The notes below the pieces were generated by a model. That model made no database searches, was not told where the DNA came from, and was given only the letters and a program-made list of their open reading frames with translations. From Pseudomonadota bacterium (GTDB taxonomy: Bacteria > Desulfobacterota > Desulfobulbia > Desulfobulbales > Desulfocapsaceae), in contig JAEYNP010000040.1 in NCBI GenBank assembly GCA_023412495.1, positions 1-5,067 of the forward strand: a stretch of DNA of 5,067 nt, written 5' to 3'. Position 1 is the stretch's first letter. The number at the start of each line of letters is the position of its first letter. The translations under genes were made by a program, and so were the position numbers. This document shows positions 1-4,564 of the stretch, piece by piece.

Positions 1-152
1 TGCTCATGCCCCACGTAGAGCGAATGCACGCCCGCCGCCACGCCCATAAGGCTCAAAAGGGCCAGAATCCCCATGGCCGCGTTGTATCTGCCTGATCCGG
101 TCGCCGCCAAGCCGCCTTCCTGCGGGATTATGCCCGCCAATACACCGTTCAT
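1..152 (-). CDS. NrfD/HybB-type membrane protein, N-terminal fragment (cut by window edge)
   Basis: The first 50 codons of a minus-strand gene are visible, starting at ATG 152-150; the rest lies beyond position 1. The start is supported by a strong GGGAGGG Shine-Dalgarno tract just upstream. After a short polar N-terminus (MNGVLAGIIPQEGG) comes one hydrophobic helix, about residues 24-45 (NAAMGILALLSLMGVAAGVH), ending in SLYVGHEH. The full-length NrfD-family protein at 1284-2462 has the same layout: a first helix ending in AQLAGHHHAFG, just before its TREMPWG motif. The family forms integral membrane subunits that oxidise or reduce quinones for periplasmic redox partners. The gene follows a 35-codon membrane-protein gene by 23 nt, so the two are probably co-translated. 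Family assignment is inferred from one helix, its following His-rich turn and the context; any other polytopic protein with such a start cannot be excluded. Confidence 0.6.
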   Translation of the reverse strand, partial: MNGVLAGIIPQEGGLAATGSGRYNAAMGILALLSLMGVAAGVHSLYVGHE

Positions 153-175
153 ACCTTTCCCTCCCGTGATTGATT

Positions 176-283
176 TCAGAAAAGCCGCCGCAATTGCGCC
201 AGATAGCGTTTCACCTTCAGTTCATAAAAGGTGTGTACAGCAGCAGCACCTATCCACAGCACCAAAAAATAGACAGCTTCCAT
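176..283 (-). CDS. Small single-helix membrane protein, 35 residues
   Basis: A very short gene that size cut-offs would miss. It starts at ATG 283-281 and stops at TGA 178-176. The ATG follows an excellent Shine-Dalgarno sequence (GGGGGAGG, 5 nt spacing), and no other start codon lies in frame nearby. The product begins MEAVYFLVLWIGAAAVHTFY. Residues 3-20 can form one transmembrane helix, followed by a basic amphipathic tail (ELKVKRYLAQLRRLF) that should face the cytoplasm. It contains no cysteine. The NrfD-like gene starts 23 nt downstream, so it is likely an accessory or assembly subunit of that complex, loosely comparable to the tiny HmcD-type subunits of Hmc redox complexes. That comparison rests on size and position, not sequence identity. 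I do not recognise a named family. Confidence 0.68.
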   Translation of the reverse strand: MEAVYFLVLWIGAAAVHTFYELKVKRYLAQLRRLF

Positions 284-357
284 GATTTCCTCCCCCGACT
301 GAACTCTCTGTCGGACAACTTCCCTGATACAAGAAGAAACTGAAATACTCAGCCTGT

Positions 358-390
358 ATTCTATCTAAACCTTACAATTATAATTGTCAA
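358..390 (-). promoter_or_regulatory. Possible promoter with unusually long spacer for the 35-residue gene/NrfD unit
   Basis: On the minus strand a perfect TTGACA (390-385) is followed after 21 bp by TAGAAT (363-358), a five-of-six match to the -10 box. The spacer is longer than the normal 17 bp but close to the 19-20 bp typical of promoters activated by MerR-family proteins. A perfect 14-bp palindrome, ACAATTATAATTGT, lies at 374-387 and overlaps the -35 box. The expected leader to the ATG at 283 would be about 65-70 nt. AT-rich DNA readily yields such matches by chance, so this is a weak call. Confidence 0.27.
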
Positions 391-397
391 TTAATTG
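374..397. repeat. Two adjacent perfect AT palindromes
   Basis: ACAATTATAATTGT (374-387) equals its own reverse complement and is directly followed by a second perfect palindrome, CAATTAATTG (388-397). They lie about 90-115 bp upstream of the 35-residue gene and touch the possible -35 box, so they are placed where an operator could act. The low sequence complexity makes chance occurrence plausible. Confidence 0.4.
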
Positions 398-520
398 TTA
401 ATTTATTTATGATGTTTTTCAAAGCCCGGAGAGCAGAACAAAAGAATTTTCATCTATTATATCTTGATTTTATTGAATTCTATACCAAACACCTAATGCG
501 TTTGATTTTTCGAAATTTCA

Positions 521-535
521 GGCGCAAGATGCGCC
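521..535. promoter_or_regulatory. GGCGCA-N3-TGCGCC palindrome (copy 1, operator-like)
   Basis: A perfect inverted repeat with 6-bp arms and a 3-bp centre; the minus strand reads GGCGCATCTTGCGCC. The GC-rich block stands out in an AT-rich region. A 14-of-15 match occurs at 3144-3158 in the other intergenic region, and 12-of-15 matches occur at 548-562 and 2975-2989. Recurrence ahead of two related units suggests a binding site for a shared regulator, but the protein is unknown. Confidence 0.42.
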
Positions 536-547
536 AACACTATAATG

Positions 548-562
548 GGCGCAGAATGCTCC
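548..562. promoter_or_regulatory. GGCGCA-type operator motif (copy 2, degenerate)
   Basis: The minus strand reads GGAGCATTCTGCGCC, a 12-of-15 match to the palindrome at 521-535 in the same orientation. The two copies start 27 bp apart and flank a TATAGT element on the minus strand (545-540). That layout resembles paired operator sites around a promoter. The TATAGT has no good -35 partner. Confidence 0.33.
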
Positions 563-851
563 AGAACATATAGTATATATTTTTATTTACGAATTTATTT
601 ACAATTAGAATGAGTGCATGAGCAAAGTTGTGTGTCTTCGAGAGATCGCTTGCGACACCATCTCATGCCGCTCATGCGGACAGCGGCGCAGCCACCGCGT
701 CCTTCGGGAGGAAGAGAAGCTCTATGAAGATTGCGAGAGGCGTGAAGGTGGAAAGAGGGAAAATCCGGAGGGGAACTCGAGCGGACAGCGGAAGGAATTC
801 ACCTTCGTAACCACTATCCGCCCGGTGGGGGCAAGCGAGGCAGGCGCGAAT

Positions 852-1211
852 TCAAGCGGCGAGGTTGTTCCTGTCCGGAGAAGGCACCAGCCTGAGCACC
901 TTTTTCGGCACCAATGTGTTGGAGAAGAAGGCGGAGCAACGTTTTCTCTTCTCGAAAGGACAATCGACGATATTCCAGCAAGGGGTAAACTTGAGGAGCT
1001 TTTTGACGCCGTTGATGCTTACCCCTTGCTCATGGATCATCTTCAGCAGGCATTCGAGCCATTGAATATCGCGCATGGTGTAATACCTCCAGGCGCCCTT
1101 GCGCAAGGGGCTGATGAGTCCGGCCTCCTCGTAGTTGCGAAGAGTCCGGGGATGGATATCGAGCATTTCCGCCGCCCGGCCAATGGTAAAAAGTAGTTTG
1201 TCTTCTTTCAT
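852..1211 (-). CDS. MerR-family transcriptional regulator with cysteine-rich C-terminal tail
   Basis: A 119-residue DNA-binding regulator. Residues 7-50 form a classic MerR winged helix-turn-helix: FTIGRAAEMLDIHPRTLRNY, then EEAGLISPLRKGAWRYYTMRDI. A short dimerisation helix follows (about 51-75, LECLLKMIHEQGVSINGVKK). The tail holds Cys78, Cys84 and Cys92 in a CW-x4-C-x7-C pattern (CWNIVDCPFEKRKRC), and Cys54 lies in the helix. MerR proteins often sense metals, redox state or small molecules through C-terminal cysteines, so a redox or metal signal is a reasonable inference, but the ligand is unknown. The ATG at 1211-1209 has a good AAGGAG ribosome-binding site. It starts 72 nt downstream of the NrfD gene on the same strand and is probably co-transcribed. 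A weak AGGCG/CGCCT hairpin (1237-1256) sits in that gap. Confidence 0.9.
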   Translation of the reverse strand: MKEDKLLFTIGRAAEMLDIHPRTLRNYEEAGLISPLRKGAWRYYTMRDIQWLECLLKMIHEQGVSINGVKKLLKFTPCWNIVDCPFEKRKRCSAFFSNTLVPKKVLRLVPSPDRNNLAA

Positions 1212-1283
1212 TTCCCTATCTCCTTCCGTAAGCGAAAGGCGAGATCGGACCCGCCTCCGCTGTTCCGTGCTGAATGCCTTAAA

Positions 1284-2462
1284 TCAATGAACGTTCTCCC
1301 TGGTGAAAGCCTCGTGCAGGAACCTCTCACCGGCGATGAAGCCGAACCCGACGACACCAAGGCCGGCAACCACCAGGAGATATTCGGCTGTGGTCGGCAA
1401 ATAGCTCAGATATTGCGCCACCCCGACAAGTCCATGATCATTGGGCACAATCTGCCCGCCCACCACCAGATTATAGCGGGAAAAGAACTGGCCGACGAGA
1501 ACCATGAGCGCCGCCGCGGACAAGGCCTGGATGGAATGCAACCGGCTTGCCGTCAGGATCACGAAGGGCAGCACGAGACCGATGCCGACCTCGAACAGCC
1601 AGAACTGTGTGGCGAGAGGGCCCCTCACCAGGGCATCCGCCGCCAGGATCGTCTCCTCGGTGCCGCAGTAGGCATTGGCAAACTTCCAGACGGTGGCAAG
1701 CGCCACCAGAAAGGTCATCAGCACCATGATTTTTCCCGCGGTCTGCAAGCCCTTGAAAGTCTCATCGGAGAGACTCCTCCGCTGCAGCAGGTGACTGTAG
1801 TGGGTGAACAGTACGAGCGCCGCCGCGCCGGATAGCACCGCACAGGCAAGGAAGAAGACCGGAAGCTGGGAACCGTACCAGAAAGGCCGGGCATGCAGTG
1901 ATGCAAAAACGGCGCCCAGGTTGCTGTTGGCAAGCGACTCTGCAACCGCGCCCAGAACCCCAAGAAGGATTGCGGCCGAAAAACGTCGTGTCACGATGAG
2001 ATAGAGCTCAACCATCAACACCCCCACGGCAAGACCGTAGAGCGTCCCCATCCACCAGATATTGGAAGTGACATTGGGGTGCAGGATCACGCCGAGAGGC
2101 ATGCGCCAGGGATTCTCGATCTCCAGACCGATCACGGTAAAAGCCCCCAGGAGGGTAATGATCGACAGCCACACCATCCTGTTGGCCAGCGGCGACATTT
2201 GATTGCCGCCGAAAGCGTGGCTGAAGACCGCCAGCAGGCATAATCCCGTCGAGATAATGGCGAAATAGGCATACACCCCGATCAGCATGCCCCACGGCAT
2301 CTCCCGGGTGTTACCGAAGGCATGGTGGTGGCCTGCCAGCTGGGCGTACACCGCCCCCGCCACGCCCACGACGATCATCGCCAGAAACAACCATACCAGC
2401 TTATTGGAGGGCAGCTGAATTTTGGTCTGCTGCACCTGGGTCAACGTTACATTGCCTTCCAT
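1284..2462 (-). CDS. NrfD/HybB/PsrC-type quinone-site membrane subunit, full length (392 residues)
   Basis: A polytopic inner-membrane protein of the polysulfide reductase NrfD family, the subunit that exchanges electrons or protons between menaquinone and partner redox subunits. The length of 392 residues is normal for HybB-like members, and about ten hydrophobic helices are visible. Family landmarks are TREMPWGMLIGVYAYF (about 52-67), GLEIENPWRMP (about 113-123), SNIWWMGTLYG (about 133-143) and GQFFSRYNLVVGGQIVP near the C-terminus. The last of these matches GIFFMRYDLVIIGQLIP in the protein ending at 4565. The frame stays open upstream to 2783, but that stretch overlaps the preceding gene in another frame. 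ATG 2462-2460 has an AAGGAG site 7 nt away and begins MEGNVTLTQVQQ just ahead of helix 1, so I chose it. The gene follows a 76-codon membrane-protein gene by 56 nt and precedes the MerR gene. No ferredoxin or cytochrome gene accompanies it here. Confidence 0.92.
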   Translation of the reverse strand: MEGNVTLTQVQQTKIQLPSNKLVWLFLAMIVVGVAGAVYAQLAGHHHAFGNTREMPWGMLIGVYAYFAIISTGLCLLAVFSHAFGGNQMSPLANRMVWLSIITLLGAFTVIGLEIENPWRMPLGVILHPNVTSNIWWMGTLYGLAVGVLMVELYLIVTRRFSAAILLGVLGAVAESLANSNLGAVFASLHARPFWYGSQLPVFFLACAVLSGAAALVLFTHYSHLLQRRSLSDETFKGLQTAGKIMVLMTFLVALATVWKFANAYCGTEETILAADALVRGPLATQFWLFEVGIGLVLPFVILTASRLHSIQALSAAALMVLVGQFFSRYNLVVGGQIVPNDHGLVGVAQYLSYLPTTAEYLLVVAGLGVVGFGFIAGERFLHEAFTRENVH

Positions 2463-2518
2463 TGCATCTCTCCTTTTGGTGAATGAACGAAAATCAGTTC
2501 CCGTCAAAGAAGCATCTG

Positions 2519-2749
2519 TCAGCGGCTGCCGATCGTTTGAGGTTCCTCGCAGCAGTTGTCTTCCAGGCCCAGTCTGGCGAGAACGATCAGGACCACCGGA
2601 GCGCTGAATGGTCCCATGATGATGAAGAGCAGAAAAGAGACGAGAAACCAGAACCACTCTCCGGCCTGCCTGAAACACGATGCCGCTCCACGCCGGAAGT
2701 CCGCCTGAGAACCTGTGTACAAGCATTTGATAATTGTTGTAGTCGCCAT
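2519..2749 (-). CDS. Small cysteine-containing membrane protein, 76 residues
   Basis: The first gene of the module-2 operon. The chosen start, ATG 2749-2747, follows AGGAGG with 5-nt spacing; an ATG ten codons upstream (2779) lacks such a site. Residues 1-30 are polar (MATTTIIKCLYTGSQADFRR), with Cys9 and Cys25. Residues 31-60 are strongly hydrophobic (EWFWFLVSFLLFIIMGPFSA, then PVVLIVLARL), making either one long helix kinked at the Gly-Pro or a short hairpin. The tail carries a Cys66-Cys67 pair before EEPQTIGSR. I do not recognise a named family. Position suggests an accessory or stabilising subunit of the downstream NrfD protein. The cysteines could be redox-active or bind a metal, which is speculation. 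A sigma-54 type promoter lies about 60 nt upstream. Confidence 0.82.
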   Translation of the reverse strand: MATTTIIKCLYTGSQADFRRGAASCFRQAGEWFWFLVSFLLFIIMGPFSAPVVLIVLARLGLEDNCCEEPQTIGSR

Positions 2750-2806
2750 GACAGCCTCCTCTGTTGGGGATGGGCTCAACCAAAATAGTTAAGCTACATC
2801 TTAAAC

Positions 2807-2822
2807 AGCAAGCTTTGTGCCA
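2807..2822 (-). promoter_or_regulatory. Sigma-54 (RpoN) -24/-12 promoter of module 2
   Basis: The minus strand reads TGGCACAAAGCTTGCT. This fits the consensus TGGCAC-N5-TTGCW at every defined base, with the invariant GG and GC separated by exactly 10 nt. Transcription should start about 12 nt past the GC, near 2796-2798, giving a leader of roughly 47 nt to the ATG at 2749. Sigma-54 promoters need an AAA+ enhancer-binding activator acting from upstream, and the repeats at 2975-3158 lie at suitable distances (about 150-330 bp). The activator gene is not in the window. Confidence 0.78.
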
Positions 2823-2974
2823 AACGGAGCGGATCTGCCAACAAGAGACTTATGTTTTTATAAATAATCTTTTTTGTTGTATATTTTTGAAATGTTCCTG
2901 CATTGAGCCGTTCTTTCGGCCCCCGCCAATTTCCTGCTTCAGGCTCATTGTGCGTCCTCTTCCGGATGGGACAT

Positions 2975-2989
2975 GGCGCAACTTGAGTC
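2975..2989. promoter_or_regulatory. GGCGCA-type motif (copy 3, degenerate)
   Basis: The plus strand reads GGCGCAACTTGAGTC, a 12-of-15 match to GGCGCATCTTGCGCC. It lies about 155 bp upstream of the sigma-54 -24 element, within usual enhancer range. Only the left arm is well kept, so the call is weak on its own. Confidence 0.25.
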
Positions 2990-3046
2990 CATCGCCTTAA
3001 CAGTTTATGTTATTGATTTTGCTGAATATAAATTTTTGTTAAGCAG

Positions 3047-3084
3047 AAACGGCGGGAGCCAGGGAATCAAACGGCGGAAGCAAG
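3047..3084. repeat. 16-bp direct repeat with 22-bp period
   Basis: AAACGGCGGGAGCCAG (3047-3062) is repeated as AAACGGCGGAAGCAAG (3069-3084), with 14 of 16 positions identical. The 22-bp period equals about two helical turns, so both copies would face the same side of the DNA. They lie about 225-265 bp upstream of the sigma-54 promoter. Tandem, helically phased sites are typical of activator binding, so an enhancer is the likeliest meaning. The binding protein is unknown. Confidence 0.45.
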
Positions 3085-3091
3085 AGAAATA

Positions 3092-3123
3092 AAGTATAGA
3101 TAACTTTTTCGTTACGTATACTT
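3092..3123. repeat. Imperfect inverted repeat, 13-nt arms
   Basis: AAGTATAGATAAC (3092-3104) and GTTACGTATACTT (3111-3123) are inverted copies matching at 11 of 13 positions, with a 6-nt TTTTTC loop. No T-run follows on the minus strand, so it does not look like a terminator. It sits just upstream of the 22-bp-period repeat and could be an operator or a structured DNA element. Confidence 0.45.
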
Positions 3124-3143
3124 ACATGACATTCAGAGGAGAT

Positions 3144-3158
3144 GGCGCATCTTACGCC
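3144..3158. promoter_or_regulatory. GGCGCA-type operator motif (copy 4, near-identical to copy 1)
   Basis: The plus strand reads GGCGCATCTTACGCC. It differs from the minus-strand reading of 521-535 by one base in 15, although the two sites lie about 2.6 kb apart in different intergenic regions. It lies about 320 bp upstream of the sigma-54 promoter and 60 bp past the cytochrome terminator. The match suggests common control of modules 2 and 3. Confidence 0.4.
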
Positions 3159-3217
3159 CTTGACGATCTATGAATGGAAAATCGAACAAGCAAATCGGGC
3201 AAAAAAAGAGGCGAAAG

Positions 3218-3250
3218 AAAAAAAAGGGATTGCCTCGACCGGCAATCCCT
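3218..3250 (-). terminator. Rho-independent terminator of the ferredoxin/cytochrome operon
   Basis: On the minus strand AGGGATTGCC (3250-3241) and GGCAATCCCT (3234-3225) form a perfect 10-bp stem around a 6-nt GGTCGA loop. An unbroken run of eight Ts follows (3225-3218; its first T closes the stem), then CTTTC. It begins 27 nt after the cytochrome stop codon and ends the transcript of module 1, separating it from module 2. Confidence 0.93.
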
Positions 3251-3277
3251 CTTGAGCTTTTTAAAAAAGGCGGAAGG

Positions 3278-3697
3278 TCAGTGGCTTTTTTCGGCGGCAA
3301 CGCTTTCGCCGGTCAAGCGTGCATGGCCGCGAACGCCGATATGGCAGGTGGTGCAGCGGGTGTTCGAGGCGAAGGCGGTAGAGCCGTCATGGCAGGAGCC
3401 GCAGTACCCACCCTTGTAGAGGGTGTCCATGGTAAAATCATCCTTGGCCTCGGCAGCCCCGGCTTCCATCTCAAATAACTCGTCATGGCAGGAACCGCAA
3501 TCGAGGCCTGCGTCCATGGTGTGGACCTTGTGCTCGAAGACGACCGACTTGACGGGTTTGACCCAGATTATGGGTGCCTTCGGTCCGTAGGTATCCTCGT
3601 CGTACTCCTCCTTCTCCGCGGCACCATCTGCCGCAAAGAGTATGGCGCTGGTCAAGAGACAGCTCACGAAAACCAACAATAACAGGATCTTTTTCAT
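3278..3697 (-). CDS. Triheme c7-type cytochrome c, exported
   Basis: A 139-residue periplasmic electron carrier. Residues 1-22 form a Sec signal peptide (MKKILLLLVFVSCLLTSAIL), with likely cleavage near LFA-ADG. Three CXXCH haem sites are visible: CGSCH at 67-71, CGSCH at 99-103 and CTTCH at 115-119. His56, His59 (FEHKVH) and His125 (RGHA) are candidate sixth ligands for bis-histidine haems. The GGYCGSCHDGSTAF segment before the third site is characteristic of cytochrome c7-like triheme domains common in Geobacter-type bacteria. It has a good AGGAG ribosome-binding site, starts 24 nt after the ferredoxin gene and ends 27 nt before the terminator, so it is the last gene of the operon. It probably passes electrons between the NrfD/ferredoxin unit and the soluble cytochrome pool. 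Direction of flow cannot be read from sequence. Confidence 0.94.
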   Translation of the reverse strand: MKKILLLLVFVSCLLTSAILFAADGAAEKEEYDEDTYGPKAPIIWVKPVKSVVFEHKVHTMDAGLDCGSCHDELFEMEAGAAEAKDDFTMDTLYKGGYCGSCHDGSTAFASNTRCTTCHIGVRGHARLTGESVAAEKSH

Positions 3698-3721
3698 TGT
3701 ATCTCCTATATCGGCACGAAT

Positions 3722-4474
3722 TTACGAATTGATGTAGAAAACATTGGGAATGGCTCCGGTTTCCGGACGCAATACCCAAACCATCGTTTCCGGGGCGTGG
3801 ACCAGCTTGAAAACCCTGCTGGTAGAATCGGCAAGATTGCCGAAAACCCGGACATCGGCCGGACAGGCCTCGACACAGGCGGTGGTTTTTTCGCCTTTCG
3901 ACAGGCGGGCGAGGAAGCAGAAATCACATTTATCCACAGCCCGGTCCTCTTCCTTGAAATATCTGGCGTTATAGGGGCAGGCAGTCATGCAGGTCTTGCA
4001 GCCGATGCAGCGGGATGGGTTCATGACGACGATGCCGGTATTTTCATCTTTCCAAGTCGCCGTGGTCGGGCACACCCTGACGCAAGGCGGCCGATTGCAG
4101 TGATTGCAGAGCACCGGCATGAAGGTCGTTTCGAATTTGTTCTCCCCCAGAGACCGGCGCTTTTCAAGGATGGTGGTCCTGAACCCGTACGACGGCACAT
4201 GGTTGGTCTTGACGCAGGCATCCTTGCATTGCTCGCAGTCTATGCACAACTTCTCCCGGATCACCATGCTGTAATGGGGATTATACGGATATTTACCGAC
4301 CTCCGGGACAACTTCCGAGCCGTAGGCGTTTCTCACGGAGGTCAGCGAGAGAATGCTGCCGCCGAGATACAGGCCGGTTACGACCAGACCGAGTTGCAGG
4401 AACTTCCTCCGTTCGGCCGAGGGCAGGGTATCCAACTCCTCACTTTCCATCTGCTCCAAATCATCGATATTCAT
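3722..4474 (-). CDS. Tat-exported ferredoxin-like subunit with four [4Fe-4S] sites
   Basis: A 250-residue iron-sulfur subunit of the DsrO/HmcB/HybA/NrfC type. A twin-arginine signal (ERRKFLQLG, Arg22-Arg23) and hydrophobic stretch (28-44) indicate folded export to the periplasmic face, possibly staying anchored. Sixteen cysteines fall in four groups: 77/80/83/87, 123/126/131/135, 156/159/162/166 and 183/186/200/204. This matches the four-cluster pattern of the family, with none missing. The C-terminus, LRPETGAIPNVFYIN, is also typical. It should relay electrons between the NrfD-type membrane subunit encoded upstream and the triheme cytochrome encoded 24 nt downstream. ATG 4474-4472 has an AGAGG site 6 nt away. 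The 90-nt gap to the preceding gene is long for this operon and holds no gene that I can support. No molybdopterin catalytic subunit is seen in the window. Confidence 0.95.
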   Translation of the reverse strand: MNIDDLEQMESEELDTLPSAERRKFLQLGLVVTGLYLGGSILSLTSVRNAYGSEVVPEVGKYPYNPHYSMVIREKLCIDCEQCKDACVKTNHVPSYGFRTTILEKRRSLGENKFETTFMPVLCNHCNRPPCVRVCPTTATWKDENTGIVVMNPSRCIGCKTCMTACPYNARYFKEEDRAVDKCDFCFLARLSKGEKTTACVEACPADVRVFGNLADSTSRVFKLVHAPETMVWVLRPETGAIPNVFYINS

Positions 4475-4564
4475 GCTCTACCTCTTAAATTTCAACGAAA
4501 CCCCGCCGCTTTTGCACAAACAGGGTGATAGAATCGAACTTGAGAATTCCACGTCTTCTATGCC

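Larger units (their letters stand above)
284..851. other. Intergenic region A: GC-rich gene-free part plus AT-rich promoter part
   Basis: There is no convincing gene in this 568-nt gap. Positions 284-620 are strongly AT-rich and hold the candidate promoter, two perfect palindromes (374-387 and 388-397) and two copies of a GGCGCA-type palindrome (521-535 and 548-562). Positions 621-851 turn abruptly GC-rich and read open in several frames, but no frame offers a good start with a ribosome-binding site or a recognisable domain. Short hairpins occur there: GTGTC/GACAC at 632-636 and 654-658, and GCCGCT/AGCGGC at 667-672 and 682-687. Neither is followed by a T-run on the minus strand, so I see no clear intrinsic terminator for the regulator gene that ends at 852. 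Confidence 0.6.
2750..3277. other. Intergenic region B: promoter and upstream control region of module 2
   Basis: A 528-nt gene-free stretch between the cytochrome gene's stop and the 76-residue protein's start. It holds, in minus-strand order, the cytochrome terminator (3250-3218), a GGCGCA-type motif (3144-3158), an imperfect inverted repeat (3092-3123), a 22-bp-period direct repeat (3047-3084), spaced CTTAACA/TGTTAAG arms (2996-3002 and 3037-3043), a second GGCGCA-type motif (2975-2989), a small GCCG/CGGC hairpin (2907-2920), an AT-rich stretch (about 2850-2892) and a sigma-54 type promoter (2822-2807). Open frames here on the plus strand have no domain or convincing start. Confidence 0.65.

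Noticed and set aside
521..537. Sigma-54 promoter within TTGGCGCATCTTGCGCC on the minus strand
   Set aside because: The TGGC and TTGC blocks are 2 bp too close for -24/-12 spacing; the alternative GG-N10-GC register loses the TT of the -12 box, and the leader would be over 200 nt.
284..851. Cyclic-di-GMP or other riboswitch upstream of the 35-residue gene
   Set aside because: I looked for GEMM-type conserved blocks, which are common in Geobacter relatives, and found none on the minus strand.
618..1196. Plus-strand open frame of 192 codons
   Set aside because: It runs antisense across the clearly real MerR gene, has no recognisable domain and no good ribosome-binding site; its length is a by-product of GC-rich DNA.
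1287..1835. Plus-strand open frame of 182 codons
   Set aside because: It is antisense to the full-length NrfD gene and reads as low-complexity charged sequence with no domain.
2463..2783. N-terminal extension of the NrfD protein by 107 residues
   Set aside because: It overlaps the 76-residue gene in another frame, is unlike any NrfD N-terminus and lacks a ribosome-binding site, while ATG 2462 has a good one.
3170..3478. Plus-strand open frame beginning MNGKSNKQIGQ
   Set aside because: It crosses the terminator hairpin and runs antisense to the triheme cytochrome; the lysine-rich part is just the A-run of the terminator.
3797..4528. Plus-strand open frame of 243 codons
   Set aside because: It is antisense to the ferredoxin gene, whose 16 cluster cysteines and Tat signal prove the minus strand to be coding.
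4475..4564. Hint of a tRNA T-arm (AAGTTCGATTC on the minus strand) or a small gene in the operon gap
   Set aside because: The bases around the TTCGATT do not form a T-stem and no other tRNA arms are present; the only short frame starts with GTG and has no ribosome-binding site.
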